A stretch of 64,000 bases of DNA from Mucilaginibacter geliditolerans (GTDB lineage: Bacteria > Bacteroidota > Bacteroidia > Sphingobacteriales > Sphingobacteriaceae): positions 496,001 to 560,000 of the forward strand of contig NZ_JACHBY010000004.1 of the NCBI RefSeq assembly GCF_014200495.1, given 5' to 3'. Under the pieces are notes generated by a model. That model was not told the DNA's origin. It did not search any database and saw nothing but the letters and a program-made list of their open reading frames with translations. This document shows, piece after piece, positions 25,801-35,064 of this stretch. Numbering within the stretch: position 1 is the stretch's first letter; every line of letters starts with the position of its first letter. Made by a program: the position numbers and the translations under genes.

Positions 25801-27326
25801 TTAAAACTGCGTATGTTTTAAATGATAAGGTAAGTGTAGCCAACAGTGTGATCAACATTAATAATTTAATACTTAAGGATACACACGGCGGGCAGGGAAC
25901 TATAAACGGCAAAGTTGATTTGAACAACCTGGACAACCCGGATATTGAGGCAACCGTTGAAGCCAAAAATCTGATGGCGCTGAATACTACTTTTAAGGAT
26001 AACCACATTTACTACGGAACTGCTTTTGGCACAGGTACATTTGCATTTAATGGGCCGGTTAATTCCATGAAAATTAATATCAAGGCAAAAACCATGGCCG
26101 GAACCGTGTTTAATATCCCGTTAAACACTTCGTCGACAGCTGGAGAATACGATTTCATAAAGTTTGTGAGCCATAAGGATACCGCCAAAGCCATTACCGG
26201 GCCAAAAGCCTTTGATGGTGTAACCTTAAACCTTGACCTTACTGTTGATGAAAAAACTGTAGTTAAAATATCTACAGATTATGGCGTGCTCGAGGGGAGC
26301 GGACAGGCCACTAATTTATTACTGAACATAACCAGCTTGGGTGACTTTGAAATGTTTGGCGACTTTTTGATATCATCGGGTAAATTTGAGTTTACGGCTA
26401 AAAACTTTATCAGCAAAAACTTTGTGGTAAACCAGGGTGGTACCATTCGCTGGACGGGTAACCCCTCCAATGCCGAAATAAACCTGAATGCTATTTATGA
26501 AGTGCGCACTGATATAGCCAATCTTTATTCTGCTGCGGGTTTGGCATCCCCAAAAGGAAGTGAGCAGGTGCTGGTACAGGCTGAGCTGATCATTACCAAA
26601 TCACTCTTGCAGCCAAATATCGATTTCGACTTTAACTTCCCTACCGATCCTTCAATTAAGGATGACCTGGGCACTTATCTTACCGATTATAACAACCGCA
26701 GCCAGCAGGCATTGAGTATTATAGTTCGCCGTAGTTTTGCATCAGGTAACGCCAGCAATTTAACCAACCAGGTGTTGGGAACAGCGGGCGACGCAGTGAG
26801 CGAATTTGCGTTCAATAAGCTGAATACATTTATTTCCCAATCGAACATTAAAAACTTTGACCTTAGCCTTCGCTCATTTAATGATGCCAGCGCTACATTC
26901 AGGTTATTAGATAATCGCCTTGTGCTTAACGGAAGTTTGTTTAGCAATACCAGTGGTAACGATATATTTAATAACTCAGGAAACCTGATAAATTCCAGCT
27001 ATAATAACCTTACCAAAGATTTTGAGGCCGAATACTCAATTAGGAAAGATGGTAACCTAAAGGCACGTTATGCCTACCGGGTTTTAAACAGTACCACTTT
27101 AAATACCATTGACCAGCTGAGCGTTCAATATGTAAATGCCGTAGGTTTGGTTTACCAAAGAGATTTTGATACGTTCGGCGAGTTCTTCAAAAACTTTTTC
27201 GGTAGCAAGAAACGTAAAACACCGGAACCTGTAAAACCTGTTACAACAGATACCCCGGCAGTAACTACCAAGTCTGAAAATACTACTACTCCTGATAAAC
27301 CAGATGGCGGCGATGATGATCAGTGA
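22848..27326 (+). CDS. tamB: TamB-like translocation/assembly module protein (DUF490)
   Basis: 1492 aa from a TTG at 22848, but the start is uncertain. There is no ATG, and the frame upstream encodes a basic IKKVLKIVLG stretch, as at the start of typical TamB proteins, so initiation at ATT 22818 is possible. An N-terminal membrane anchor is followed by a very long repetitive beta-rich region. The C-terminal DUF490 domain is recognisable ([51 protein letters not shown]), and the tail is Pro/Thr/Asp-rich. TamB spans the periplasm and moves lipids or assembles proteins for the outer membrane, usually with a BamA-like TamA. It is divergent from tsaD; its last 7 nt overlap convergent ribBA. Confidence 0.9.
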   Translation: MVLLIFMILSILLLVFQYKPVQTWAAKKATAYLSEQLHTTVSIKSLYIQPFTSVVLEDFYVLDKTKDTLLNTPKLTVDINGFSLFSSISKRTLDLSLVKLDNSSVYLKRLKDSSTNLSFILKYFSSPDTSKTPGKPWQVIFEKVAINNLHFRYKNQMVDTVINGVNFDDIDLTHFTTVVNNMDITNHLFKGNVHNLTFHEKSGFYVKNLTTNATVDTDQILAQNLFLLTERSSLRNYFRMKFKSFDDFDDIEDKVYMDGDFHSSRISSSDIAFFTSGLEKVKFDLGLDGRIKGFVKNLSAKNLLVTGGQATYVRGDFRLRGLPNWDNTFLELNFQQIATNKKDLDYLYSNFSGDRNAKVPDIIAKFGNINFTGRFTGLQNDFVAFGTFKTKMGRFDSDINLKINKAGTPAYSGKLSTSDFALGDLLDISDIGRTTLSADVKGSGDALKNLNEAVNARISYLDFKGYKYNNLTLNGTFVKKLASAKIGINDKNIKLNLNGSINLAPALPVYDFAADIQGAHLHTLKLLQDTITVSTNLKTHFDGNSLQNIEGSVDLSPLRVIDPRHDYLVDSVYLAATGLGEARVISLKSDFADGSIKGSYDLATLPAYFRTLVKKYIPSLQQQPVTTKPQNFTFNLTLKNLDPLTAIFVPDLKVPDQGTFIGQFNSTNETATLNGYVKTIQYGKTVFHDLIIDESTNNGQLGINLSLSRIDITDSLFIKNIDISNNIRKDSLNFNVKLADKNAVNQLDLYGLVRFGHDTLAKVTLLPSDVILEHKDWKLQDQAQIRFLDGKTQVQGFQLSNGPQKVKIDGFISDNPEDKLKVLFEKFSMSTLDQLTRLSGITLKGALNGDVVLSGITKSPGMDAHLGIDSLMMNKTLVGNVKIESALDNDRQQAGVKVSINNRGMETMNIDGIYSLAKDAGDNALNFNVKMDHAETIIFEPFIKDLVSFPQGTISSDLKLSGPVNKPQLNGDITFANTGFTVNYLKTAYVLNDKVSVANSVININNLILKDTHGGQGTINGKVDLNNLDNPDIEATVEAKNLMALNTTFKDNHIYYGTAFGTGTFAFNGPVNSMKINIKAKTMAGTVFNIPLNTSSTAGEYDFIKFVSHKDTAKAITGPKAFDGVTLNLDLTVDEKTVVKISTDYGVLEGSGQATNLLLNITSLGDFEMFGDFLISSGKFEFTAKNFISKNFVVNQGGTIRWTGNPSNAEINLNAIYEVRTDIANLYSAAGLASPKGSEQVLVQAELIITKSLLQPNIDFDFNFPTDPSIKDDLGTYLTDYNNRSQQALSIIVRRSFASGNASNLTNQVLGTAGDAVSEFAFNKLNTFISQSNIKNFDLSLRSFNDASATFRLLDNRLVLNGSLFSNTSGNDIFNNSGNLINSSYNNLTKDFEAEYSIRKDGNLKARYAYRVLNSTTLNTIDQLSVQYVNAVGLVYQRDFDTFGEFFKNFFGSKKRKTPEPVKPVTTDTPAVTTKSENTTTPDKPDGGDDDQ

Positions 27327-28522
27327 TCACGCAAAATAGCATGATCCATCCTGTCTCTTTTTGTCCTTAAATAAGCCTCGTTATGTGGGTTTGATGCTAT
27401 CTCGATAGGGATGTTTTCAACCACTTCAAGTCCGTAACCAATTAAGCCTGCACGTTTTTTAGGGTTATTGGTCATTAAACGCATTTTTGATACACCCAGG
27501 CTGCGCAATATTTGCGCGCCTACGCCGTAATCGCGTTCATCCATTTTAAAGCCTAATTGCAGGTTGGCATCAACAGTGTCGAAACCGTTTTCCTGTAAAT
27601 GGTAAGCCTTTAGTTTATTGATGAGGCCAATCCCCCGGCCTTCCTGATTCATGTAAACAATAACGCCTTTGCCTTCCTTGTTTATCATCTCCATTGCTTT
27701 ATGCAGCTGTGGGCCGCAATCGCAGCGGCATGAGCCAAATATATCGCCGGTTACGCATGAACTATGCACGCGAACCATAATGGGCTCATCGGGCTTCCAT
27801 GTGCCTTTTACAAGGGCAAGGTGATTTTCGCCGGTGTTTTTTTGTGTGAAAGCGATCATATCAAAATCACCAAATTCAGTAGGCATTTTAACGGCAACCT
27901 CGCGGGTTATCATGCTCTCGGTATCCAGGCGGTAAGCGATCAGATCTTTTATCGATACAATTTTAAGGTCGAATTCTTTTGCCAGTACTAATAACTCAGG
28001 TAAGCGGGCCATTTCGCCATCTTCTTTCATTATTTCGCATATAACACCTGCGGGCTCAAAGCCAGCCAAAACGGCCAGGTCAATAGCAGCTTCGGTATGC
28101 CCGGTACGGCGCAATACACCACCATCTTTAGCTATTAAAGGGAATATATGGCCCGGTCTGCCCAAATCTTCAGGCTTAATTGCAGGATCGATAAGTGCCA
28201 GTACCGTTTTTGAACGGTCGGAAGCAGAGATACCTGTAGTGCAATCTTTAAGCAGATCAACAGAAACAGTAAAATTTGTTTCGTGCGATGTGGTGTTATG
28301 GCTCACCATTGGCTCCAGATCAAGCTCACGTGCGCGGTTTTTAGTAATTGGCGCGCAAACCAGCCCGCGGCCGTAGCGTACCATAAAGTTTATAGTTTCG
28401 GGCGTAGCGTTACGTGCTGCAGTTAAAAAATCACCCTCATTCTCCCTGTCTTCATCATCAACCACTATAATAGTTTTACCGGCTTGTATAGCTTCTATCG
28501 CCTCTTGTATTGTATTTAACAT
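27320..28522 (-). CDS. ribBA: Bifunctional 3,4-DHBP synthase / GTP cyclohydrolase II (RibBA)
   Basis: 400 aa. The N-terminal DHBP synthase has [11 protein letters not shown] and [10 protein letters not shown]. The C-terminal GTP cyclohydrolase II has the zinc site [11 protein letters not shown], then GRGIGLINK and [10 protein letters not shown]. It makes both riboflavin precursors. The ATG at 28522 is the usual start. The upstream leader has no FMN riboswitch that I can see. TAAATTTG in the leader (minus strand) fits a -7 box. Confidence 0.97.
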   Translation of the reverse strand: MLNTIQEAIEAIQAGKTIIVVDDEDRENEGDFLTAARNATPETINFMVRYGRGLVCAPITKNRARELDLEPMVSHNTTSHETNFTVSVDLLKDCTTGISASDRSKTVLALIDPAIKPEDLGRPGHIFPLIAKDGGVLRRTGHTEAAIDLAVLAGFEPAGVICEIMKEDGEMARLPELLVLAKEFDLKIVSIKDLIAYRLDTESMITREVAVKMPTEFGDFDMIAFTQKNTGENHLALVKGTWKPDEPIMVRVHSSCVTGDIFGSCRCDCGPQLHKAMEMINKEGKGVIVYMNQEGRGIGLINKLKAYHLQENGFDTVDANLQLGFKMDERDYGVGAQILRSLGVSKMRLMTNNPKKRAGLIGYGLEVVENIPIEIASNPHNEAYLRTKRDRMDHAILRDH

Positions 28523-28676
28523 GTTGTTCTATATGGATTGTAAACAGGTTGTAAGGATTTTGTATGCCTTCCTGTTTAATTTACACAAATTTAGCTTATA
28601 ATATAATTAAACGGGTCTTCGCTTTGTAAAATCAATTAATGCAGTATGTTTCAGGGATTACGGAATAAAACCGGCT

Positions 28677-30107
28677 TTAGTTGCTTGGCACCTCTTTGCG
28701 CTTAAATATTTTGTTAAAGTAGCGTTTATACAGGTCCATATCAAACAATGCCGAATCTGTTGCTGCTTTGTATGACAGGAAGAAACCTATAGGCGTTAGT
28801 ATGAATATGGAGATCCACATACCCAAAATAGGCGACATGCCGCCATCTTTTACTGATTTTTCGCCTATGGTTGATATGATATAATAGATAAGAAAGAAAG
28901 CTACCGAAACGACAACAGGTAAACCCAGCCCGCCCTTGCGTATAATGGCGCCAAGCGGCGCGCCAATTAAAAACAGCACTAAACAAACCACCGATAAAGT
29001 ATATTTTTTCTGATATTCAACAGTTGAGCGGCGTATATCATGCGCTTCATCCGCAGTTACAGTTGAGTTGTTTTTTACCATGGTTGAAATGGCACGCGCC
29101 TCGCTTGCCGCGTTTGATAAGGCCGACAGCTGCTCATTTAATTTTAGGTCTTTTAACACATTAATCTTGCCCGGCACGTATTTTTCTTTGGACTTTACGT
29201 TGCTGGCTATAACAAAATAGCGCATAATGGGCATTATGGACCTAAGCTGCGCTGTATTGGTACTATCGATATGGTGCTGGGTATCTTTTTTATAATCCCT
29301 TAACTGCTTAAGGTTCATCATTTGGAAAGCAGATTTAAACGCATCCTGGTTTGTGCGGGTTAATTTAAATCCCGACAAGTCAAGTTTCTTGTCCATATCC
29401 TTAAACCGGAAACGCATGAGATGTTGCCGGGGATTAAAGCCGTTTGCATCACCTGATTCCTCATAACGAACGCCATCCTTGAGTTTTAAAACCAGGAATT
29501 GATCGTGGGCTGTACGGTACATACGGCCTTCTTTGGCATGCAATACAATATTGTTATTATGGATCTCGTCTTTTTGGTAAATAATAATGCCGTATAATAA
29601 CTGCCCGTCGGGGCCCTTTTTCTCCACACGGATGGTATAGCCAGGGAAGCTGCTGCTGAATACACCCTCGGGCAGCAAATTTGCCGACCGCTGCTGGCGC
29701 ACATCATACAGTAACGAGAAATATTTGAGGTTAGCCACCGGCAGCATGTAATCCGAAAAAATAAATGCGGAGAGGCTTAATATCGATACAATAATGACCA
29801 TGGGGTACATGGCCCTCACTAATGAGATTCCGGCTGATTTTATGGCTACCAACTCATAATTTTCGCCAAGGCTGCCATAGGTCATGATGGTGGAGAGCAG
29901 TATAGACAGTGGCAGCGCCATAGCCACATTGGTAGCCGAGGCGTACATCATCAGCTCAAGTATAATGTACCAGGCAAAGCCTTTTCCTATCAGATCGTCA
30001 ATGTATTTAAATAAAAATAGCATCAACAATACAAACATCACTATAAAAAAGGTGACCACAAAAGGCCTTATAAATGATTTAAGTATTAGGAGATGGATCT
30101 TTTTCAT
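28677..30107 (-). CDS. LptF/LptG-family lipopolysaccharide export permease
   Basis: 476 aa. Three N-terminal and three C-terminal transmembrane segments flank a large periplasmic jellyroll (residues about 120-340), as in YjgP/YjgQ proteins. Typical are the start KSFIRPFVVTFFIVMFV and the tail IGAPLGAIIRKGGLGLPVVV. With LptB and the partner permease it extracts LPS from the inner membrane. Bacteroidota usually have two unlinked copies; which of F or G this is cannot be told. Confidence 0.93.
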   Translation of the reverse strand: MKKIHLLILKSFIRPFVVTFFIVMFVLLMLFLFKYIDDLIGKGFAWYIILELMMYASATNVAMALPLSILLSTIMTYGSLGENYELVAIKSAGISLVRAMYPMVIIVSILSLSAFIFSDYMLPVANLKYFSLLYDVRQQRSANLLPEGVFSSSFPGYTIRVEKKGPDGQLLYGIIIYQKDEIHNNNIVLHAKEGRMYRTAHDQFLVLKLKDGVRYEESGDANGFNPRQHLMRFRFKDMDKKLDLSGFKLTRTNQDAFKSAFQMMNLKQLRDYKKDTQHHIDSTNTAQLRSIMPIMRYFVIASNVKSKEKYVPGKINVLKDLKLNEQLSALSNAASEARAISTMVKNNSTVTADEAHDIRRSTVEYQKKYTLSVVCLVLFLIGAPLGAIIRKGGLGLPVVVSVAFFLIYYIISTIGEKSVKDGGMSPILGMWISIFILTPIGFFLSYKAATDSALFDMDLYKRYFNKIFKRKEVPSN

Positions 30108-30210
30108 TCAGCTGCTGACCGGTATTAGCGCAATAAAAATCTGTGGGGTAATTTTTGATGAAATTACCGCGCAGATTCAAAAACGTAAAATTAAGAAAAA
30201 TTGTATAAGC

Positions 30211-30591
30211 TTAGGCCCCTAATACGCTTATGAGGTAATCGATTTGGTTATTCCATATCAGTTTGCGCTCCGAAATGGTATCTTCTGTGGCAAAATCTGT
30301 TATGCTCAGGGCAACATCGTTGGTTAATTCGTCCTGTAAAATTTCCATTTCAAAATAACATTGCGGCTCATCATCAACCCACTTAAACCGCACCAGTTTA
30401 TTTTCTTTTAACATTAACAATTTTGCTTTTTGCTGCTCATCGTCCCAGGTAAAAGTGTACACCTGATCTCTAACAGTCACATTATCAGCAAACCACTGGG
30501 TAAGGCCATTAGCTTCGTTCAGGAAGCCATACAATATCCGGGGTGAGGATTTTATCTCATATTCAATGGTAAATTTTTTCTTTTCGGGCAT
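30211..30591 (-). CDS. START-like/SRPBCC domain protein
   Basis: 126 aa. One helix-grip domain: KFTIEYEIKSSPRILYGFLN, WFADNVTVRDQVYTFTW, VRFKWVDDEPQCYFEMEI and the C-terminal long helix. This is the conserved Bacteroidota START-like family with no proven ligand. It lies upstream of the lptF/G-type gene on the same strand, with a 103-bp gap. Confidence 0.88.
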   Translation of the reverse strand: MPEKKKFTIEYEIKSSPRILYGFLNEANGLTQWFADNVTVRDQVYTFTWDDEQQKAKLLMLKENKLVRFKWVDDEPQCYFEMEILQDELTNDVALSITDFATEDTISERKLIWNNQIDYLISVLGA

Positions 30592-30747
30592 ACAGGTTTA
30601 TCAATAGAAAGCAACAGAAGATGTAAATGTTAACATTTTTTCTAAAGAAAACGAATTTCTGCTATATTTGCAAACCTTTTTAGGATGGGTTACTAACATT
30701 ACCGCAATCCGGAGGCTTATTATCGCATACCTGGTAATAAACAATAA

Positions 30748-30821
30748 GGCGGGGTAGCTCAGATGGTTAGAGCGTAGGATTCATAACCCTAAGGTCGGCA
30801 GTTCGATCCTGCTCCCCGCTA
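30748..30821 (+). tRNA. tRNA-Met (CAT anticodon)
   Basis: 74 nt. Acceptor GGCGGGG with CCCCGCT (one G-U), D arm GCTCAGATGGTTAGAGC, anticodon loop TTCATAA, T arm GCAGTTCGATCCTGC. CCA is not encoded. The T-stem and acceptor resemble the truncated tRNA-Met at 10804-10848, but the two are not identical. Confidence 0.95.
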
Positions 30822-30826
30822 CTTTT

Positions 30827-30855
30827 AAAGAAGGCCCCTTCATGGGGCCTTCTTT
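30827..30855 (+). terminator. Terminator of tRNA-Met
   Basis: AAAGAAGGCCCC pairs with GGGGCCTTCTTT around a short loop, directly after the tRNA. Confidence 0.85.
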
Positions 30856-30896
30856 GTTTAAAATATCTACACGGTTTTACAAATTAAAACAACACC

Positions 30897-31094
30897 ATGA
30901 AACACGACGATGTAGTTGCAGCCCTGAAAACAATTGCAGATAAAGGCAAGGCAATAAATATAAGTAAGGATGATTTGCAGGGCCTGAAAACATACAACCT
31001 GATAGAAATTGCAAAAGGCCAGGAAAATGACCGGTCGCCGGAGTGCATATTGACTAAAAAAGGACGGGTAATGCTTAAAGCAAACTCGAAATAA
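30897..31094 (+). CDS. Small hypothetical protein (winged-helix-like)
   Basis: 65 aa, beginning MKHDDVVAALKTIADKG and ending LTKKGRVMLKANSK. The predicted helix-helix-strand pattern with LTKKG at the end recalls the wing of small winged-helix domains, but this is only a resemblance. A stand-alone gene after tRNA-Met; the gap after it contains a 10-bp hairpin (31149-31179). Confidence 0.6.
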   Translation: MKHDDVVAALKTIADKGKAINISKDDLQGLKTYNLIEIAKGQENDRSPECILTKKGRVMLKANSK

Positions 31095-31222
31095 AATTCA
31101 GGCACTCTCCCGGCTCTTTTTCACGAGCAGGATGCTTGTATTATTTAGGTCGAAGTTACGCTATACTAAACTTCGACCAGGTAATGCGGGATAAAGATAT
31201 AGAACCCTGTTAATAGCCGGCT

Positions 31223-31648
31223 TTATTTCGCCGACAAGCAGTTTTTATTTTCGGTAGATTTTGCCAAAAGAGGATCAGCCGAGTTTTTGGTTATTTCCTG
31301 GCAGGTGATTTTGTTGGCATACCCGGCTTGAGTACTTACTACACTAATATAATTTGCCTCCCCTTCAATTACCAATATCTTCAGAGGTGTTGACTTTTTT
31401 CCGTTTGATAATCCTCCGCTTACAACGCTAACGGTATGCTGTCCAACAGGTATATTATGTATGGAGAAAGACTTGTTTTTCAACTTACAGATCAATGTAT
31501 CATCGAGATAGAAACTGTAATTGACCGCTGAGCCGGTATACCCCGTTACGCGGATAAGATAAACCTGCCCTGTTTTGGTCTGCGAAAAACCATTAAGTGA
31601 GAAGGTAAGCATCAATGCAAAAAAAGCAAGGATTTTAACTGTTTTCAT
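31223..31648 (-). CDS. Secreted DUF2846-like protein
   Basis: 141 aa with a signal peptide (KILAFFALMLTFSLNGFSQ). The mature part has the DUF2846 pattern: QVYLIRVTGYTGSAVNYSFY, DDTLICKLKNKSF and IPVGQHTVSVVSG. It is probably a small periplasmic or surface beta-sandwich protein of unknown function. Confidence 0.75.
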   Translation of the reverse strand: MKTVKILAFFALMLTFSLNGFSQTKTGQVYLIRVTGYTGSAVNYSFYLDDTLICKLKNKSFSIHNIPVGQHTVSVVSGGLSNGKKSTPLKILVIEGEANYISVVSTQAGYANKITCQEITKNSADPLLAKSTENKNCLSAK

Positions 31649-31748
31649 AGATGAAAAGGTTGTTTAATAAATGAATACTCAATATAAGATTTTAAGATTA
31701 TTAAACGTGGTGAGTGGGTTTTTGTTTAGCTAAGATGAAAGCTTTGAA

Positions 31749-31813
31749 CATTTTTTTGACTAAAACAAAAGTAGATATGGCTAAATCTGTTTCCTAATCG
31801 CGCGCGATCTTTG
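31749..31813 (+). promoter_or_regulatory. Conserved upstream element plus -7 box of SDR-AraC module A
   Basis: The block at 31749-31783 (TTTTTTTGACTA ... AGTAGAT ... GGCTA) is identical at 31 of 35 positions to 34981-35015, which lies before another SDR-AraC module. GATCTTTG at 31806-31813 is one mismatch from TAnnTTTG. In both loci the TTTG of the block is 48 bp before the start of this -7-like box, so the block overlaps the -33 position: a likely activator site. Confidence 0.55.
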
Positions 31814-31886
31814 TTGTATCAATAAACAGAACAGGCAACTCGTTTGTCTCCATTAAAAACAAAGTTTAAAATCTAAAATTCAATAT

Positions 31887-32780
31887 ATGCGTGTATTTGT
31901 TACAGGAGCTACAGGCTTCATTGGTACTGCCATAGTGCAGGAATTATTAGGTGCGGGTCACCAGGTTTTGGGACTGGCGCGTTCAGAAGCATCAGCCAAT
32001 AAGCTGATAGCCGCAGGGGCGGAGGTTCATCAGGGAGATCTGGAAGATTTGGATAGCTTGAGGAGCGGAGCCAGGGAGTCGGATGGCGTAATTCATGCGG
32101 GTTTTATCCATGATTTTTCGCGGTTCGCGGAAGTATGTGAAGTAGACAGGCTGGCTATTGAAGCTATCGGCGAGGTGCTCGCGGGCTCTAATCGCCCGTT
32201 TATTGTTACTTCAGGTACGGCATTGGTTAATCCGGGCAATCTTGCGACCGAAGATATCATACCTTCATCACATGGTGCCAGATTTCCACGTATGTCGGAA
32301 CAGGCGGCCGACGCTTTGTCAGCAAAAGGTGTGCGTGCATCAATAGTACGTTTGTCGCCATCTGTGCATGGTGATGAAGATTATCATGGCTTTGTTCCAA
32401 TACTCGTAAAGAATGCCCGTGAAAAAGGCAATTCTGCCTATATTGGTGAAGGGCTTAACCGTTGGAACGCCATACACAGGCTTGATGCTGCACACCTGTT
32501 CAGGCTGGCACTCGAGAACGCTAAAGCAGGGACAAGGTTTCACGCGGTTGGCGAGGAAGCGATCGACTTCAAGGTTATTGCCGAGGCCATTGGCAAAGGG
32601 CTGAACCTCCCGGTGAAATCCGTATCGCCAGAACAGGCAGCCGAACAATTTGGCTGGTTTGCCGCCTTCGCGGGGATAGATTGCCCGGCATCGAGCAAAA
32701 TAACCCAGGAGCAGCTTAATTGGAAGCCTACGTATGCTACACTGTTGGCCGACCTTGAAAAAGGTATCTATTTTAAATAA
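31887..32780 (+). CDS. Extended/atypical SDR (NAD-dependent epimerase-like)
   Basis: 297 aa. An N-terminal GATGFIG nucleotide-binding motif, then GDLEDLDSLRSG, with substrate-region elements RLSPSVHGDEDYHGFVP and IHRLDAAHLFRLAL. The usual YxxxK catalytic pair is not evident, a feature of some atypical SDRs. The substrate is unknown. The AraC gene starts 17 nt after its stop. Confidence 0.88.
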   Translation: MRVFVTGATGFIGTAIVQELLGAGHQVLGLARSEASANKLIAAGAEVHQGDLEDLDSLRSGARESDGVIHAGFIHDFSRFAEVCEVDRLAIEAIGEVLAGSNRPFIVTSGTALVNPGNLATEDIIPSSHGARFPRMSEQAADALSAKGVRASIVRLSPSVHGDEDYHGFVPILVKNAREKGNSAYIGEGLNRWNAIHRLDAAHLFRLALENAKAGTRFHAVGEEAIDFKVIAEAIGKGLNLPVKSVSPEQAAEQFGWFAAFAGIDCPASSKITQEQLNWKPTYATLLADLEKGIYFK

Positions 32781-32797
32781 TATAATTATCTTGAGTT

Positions 32798-33718
32798 ATG
32801 ACGATCGCGCAGCCTATCAGGGTAAAATCAATTACTGAATTTCACAGGAGGGTGGGGCTTCCCAAACCGGAGCACCCGCTTATCAGTGTCATCAATATCG
32901 GGTCGTTTTCACGTCCGGTAGTTGATGGCCCGTTCAGTATAATTTTTGATTTTTATTCTATTTCATTAAAGAAAAACTTTAATGTGAAGATGAAATATGG
33001 CCAGCAACCGCATGATTTTGATGAAGGCATGTTGCACTTTATGGCACCCGGGCAGGTTTTGACCATCAATTTTGAAAAAGGACAGGAACATAATCCATCT
33101 GGATGGGTGATATTCATCCATCCAGATTTTTTGTGGAACACGCGATTAGCCAAAAACATTAAGCAGTATGAGTTTTTTAGCTATTCGGTAAATGAGGCGT
33201 TATATCTTTCGGATAAAGAAGAAACCATGATCACGGGGATTGCAAAATACATGGAGCAGGAATATCACACCAATATTGATAAGTTCAGCGAAAGCGTTAT
33301 CATCGCTCAACTGGAACTATTGCTAACTTATGCCGAACGATTTTACCAGCGCCAGTTCATCACCCGAAAAATTGCCAGTCATGAAATTCTGACCCGTTTG
33401 GAAGATCTGCTTACCACTTATTTTGAAAGCGGCGCGCTGGCAAAACAGGGCCTGCCCACCGTCACTTATATCGCCGAAACCTTAAATATATCGTCTAGTT
33501 ATTTAACGGGTTTACTTAAAGCCTTGACCGGACAGAGCACGCAGCAGCACCTGCACAATAAACTGATTGAGCTGGCTAAGGAAAAATTGAGTACAACCAA
33601 CTTATCCATAAGCGAAATTGCTTATCAATTGGGCTTTGAGCATCTGCAGTCTTTCAGCAAGCTATTCAAAACCAAAACCCATCTTTCGCCTTTGGAATTC
33701 AGGGCTTCGTTTAATTAA
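32798..33718 (+). CDS. AraC-family regulator (paralogue of 35974-36885)
   Basis: 306 aa. The N-terminal sensor region contains HPLISVINIGSF, KYGQQPHDFDEGMLHFMAPG and QYEFFSYSVNEALYLSDKEE. The C-terminal AraC domain has ISSSYLTGLLKALTGQSTQQ and ISEIAYQLGFEHLQSFSKLF. It is second in an SDR-AraC operon. Its closest relatives in the window are the proteins at 35974-36885 and the AraC part of the chimera at 15042-16262. Confidence 0.92.
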   Translation: MTIAQPIRVKSITEFHRRVGLPKPEHPLISVINIGSFSRPVVDGPFSIIFDFYSISLKKNFNVKMKYGQQPHDFDEGMLHFMAPGQVLTINFEKGQEHNPSGWVIFIHPDFLWNTRLAKNIKQYEFFSYSVNEALYLSDKEETMITGIAKYMEQEYHTNIDKFSESVIIAQLELLLTYAERFYQRQFITRKIASHEILTRLEDLLTTYFESGALAKQGLPTVTYIAETLNISSSYLTGLLKALTGQSTQQHLHNKLIELAKEKLSTTNLSISEIAYQLGFEHLQSFSKLFKTKTHLSPLEFRASFN

Positions 33719-33743
33719 CAGAAGCGCTAAGGTATTCAAACAA

Positions 33744-33775
33744 AAAAAGCTGTCATTGTTAAATGACAGCTTTTT
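33744..33775. terminator. Bidirectional terminator between convergent genes
   Basis: AAAAAGCTGTCATT and AATGACAGCTTTTT form a 14-bp stem with a 4-nt loop between the AraC stop (33718) and the hydrolase stop (33796). Confidence 0.85.
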
Positions 33776-33795
33776 AAGGTTTAGAGCAGGTGCCT

Positions 33796-34617
33796 TTATG
33801 ATTTAATAAACTCCAAAAGATCCTTATTTATAGTTGCAGCTTCTGTTGCAGGCATGCCATGCGGGAAACCCGGATAGGAGATCAGCTTTCCATTTTTCAA
33901 AAGCTTTACAACCTTCGCTCCCGAAATAGGGAATGGAACGATCTGGTCGTCTTCGCCATGCAAAACAAGTACGGGGATATCCACACTTTTCAGGTCCCCG
34001 GTAAAATCTGTTTCTGAAAAAGCCTTGATACCTTCAACGTGCGCTTTTACGCCGCCCATCATTCCCTGGCGCCACCAGTTGTCCCTGATGCCTTGTGATA
34101 TTTTAGCACCTTCGCGGTTATAACCGTAAAATGGAATGGTAAAATCCTCAAAGTATTGTGCCCTGTTGAATGCGGTACCCTCACGTATTTCATCAAATAC
34201 CGATATTGGCACGCCATCGGGATTAGTTTCAGATTGTACCATTATCGGTGTAACCGCGCTGATCAGCACAACTTTGGCTACACGGGCTTTGCCAAGGTTA
34301 GCAGCATAATGGATAGCTTCGCCGCCACCGGTTGAGTGGCCAATGTGGATGGCATTTTTCAGGTCCAGCGCCTCGGTCACCGCGGCAACATCAGCTGCAT
34401 AAGTATCCATGTCGTGACCACCTGATGCCTGGGTCGATCTGCCATGTCCGCGACGATCGTGGGCGATAACCCGGTATCCATGCTGCAGGAAAAACATCAG
34501 CTGGGCATCCCAGTCATCGCTTGATAAAGGCCAGCCATGATGAAAGAAAAGCGGTTGTCCGGTTCCCCAGTCTTTGTAATAAATTTCGGTTCCGTCTTTT
34601 ACTGTAATTTTACTCAT
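33796..34617 (-). CDS. Alpha/beta hydrolase, non-haem haloperoxidase-like
   Basis: 273 aa. The oxyanion-hole strand FFHHGWPLSSDDWD, the nucleophile elbow GHSTGGGE (Ser near residue 96), the acid LVLHGEDDQIVPF, and the histidine in YPGFPHGMP give a full catalytic triad. The HGWPLSSDDW and DRRGHGRS motifs are those of cofactor-free haloperoxidase/esterase proteins. It is convergent with an SDR-AraC module and its promoter region (34618-35064) is shared with the next module, so it may belong to the same stress regulon. Confidence 0.9.
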   Translation of the reverse strand: MSKITVKDGTEIYYKDWGTGQPLFFHHGWPLSSDDWDAQLMFFLQHGYRVIAHDRRGHGRSTQASGGHDMDTYAADVAAVTEALDLKNAIHIGHSTGGGEAIHYAANLGKARVAKVVLISAVTPIMVQSETNPDGVPISVFDEIREGTAFNRAQYFEDFTIPFYGYNREGAKISQGIRDNWWRQGMMGGVKAHVEGIKAFSETDFTGDLKSVDIPVLVLHGEDDQIVPFPISGAKVVKLLKNGKLISYPGFPHGMPATEAATINKDLLEFIKS

Positions 34618-34929
34618 TGTTATTGATTTTTGGTGATAAATGCAGTTTGAGAGTTATGCGCAATTTTGAATGGAAGGAAGTTATAACTCTAAATAATTCC
34701 TTTTAGCCATTACAATAGTTTTGGATCGGTTATGACTGATAGGGGATAGATCAGTGCCTGAGCCAACACAGGGGTACAGTATAAAATTAGTGAATAAAAG
34801 GAGACTTATAGCCGTCGATTCAAGAATCAGTTGAAAATTTACTAATATTTGTTAAAAGTTGGAGGGTATTGGATCGATGGAATAGGAAGGCTTTATCAAG
34901 TATGTAGTCGGAGACTACAATCATAGTCA

Positions 34930-34950
34930 TCCGAAGTTAAAAACTTCGGA
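34930..34950. repeat. Short palindrome in the divergent intergenic region
   Basis: TCCGAAGTT and AACTTCGGA with a 3-nt spacer, in the 447-bp gap between the hydrolase and the NmrA-like gene. It could be an operator or a hairpin; there is no T run. Besides this and the element at 34981-35045 I see nothing in the gap. Confidence 0.3.
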
Positions 34951-34980
34951 CAGCGTATTGCACATTATGCATATCCATCC

Positions 34981-35045
34981 CATTTTTTTGACTACAACAA
35001 CAGTAGATTCGGCTACGCCTGCCAACTAATTGTTAGGGACCTTTG
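34981..35045 (+). promoter_or_regulatory. Conserved upstream element plus -7 box of SDR-AraC module B
   Basis: Second copy of the element at 31749-31783 (31 of 35 identical). The -7-like GACCTTTG is at 35038-35045, at the same 48-bp distance as in module A. Flanking DNA is not similar, so the match points to function or recent duplication of the control region. Confidence 0.55.
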
Positions 35046-35064
35046 TTATATTAAAAGATAAAAA

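Noticed and set aside
23175..26947. Several 60-113 codon minus-strand frames inside tamB
   Set aside because: They are antisense to a continuous 1492-codon gene and have no recognisable domain.
28523..28676. FMN riboswitch before ribBA
   Set aside because: The conserved FMN-aptamer segments (such as AGGGCAAG-type starts and GGTGAAATTCC-type parts) are absent; the leader is short and AT-rich.
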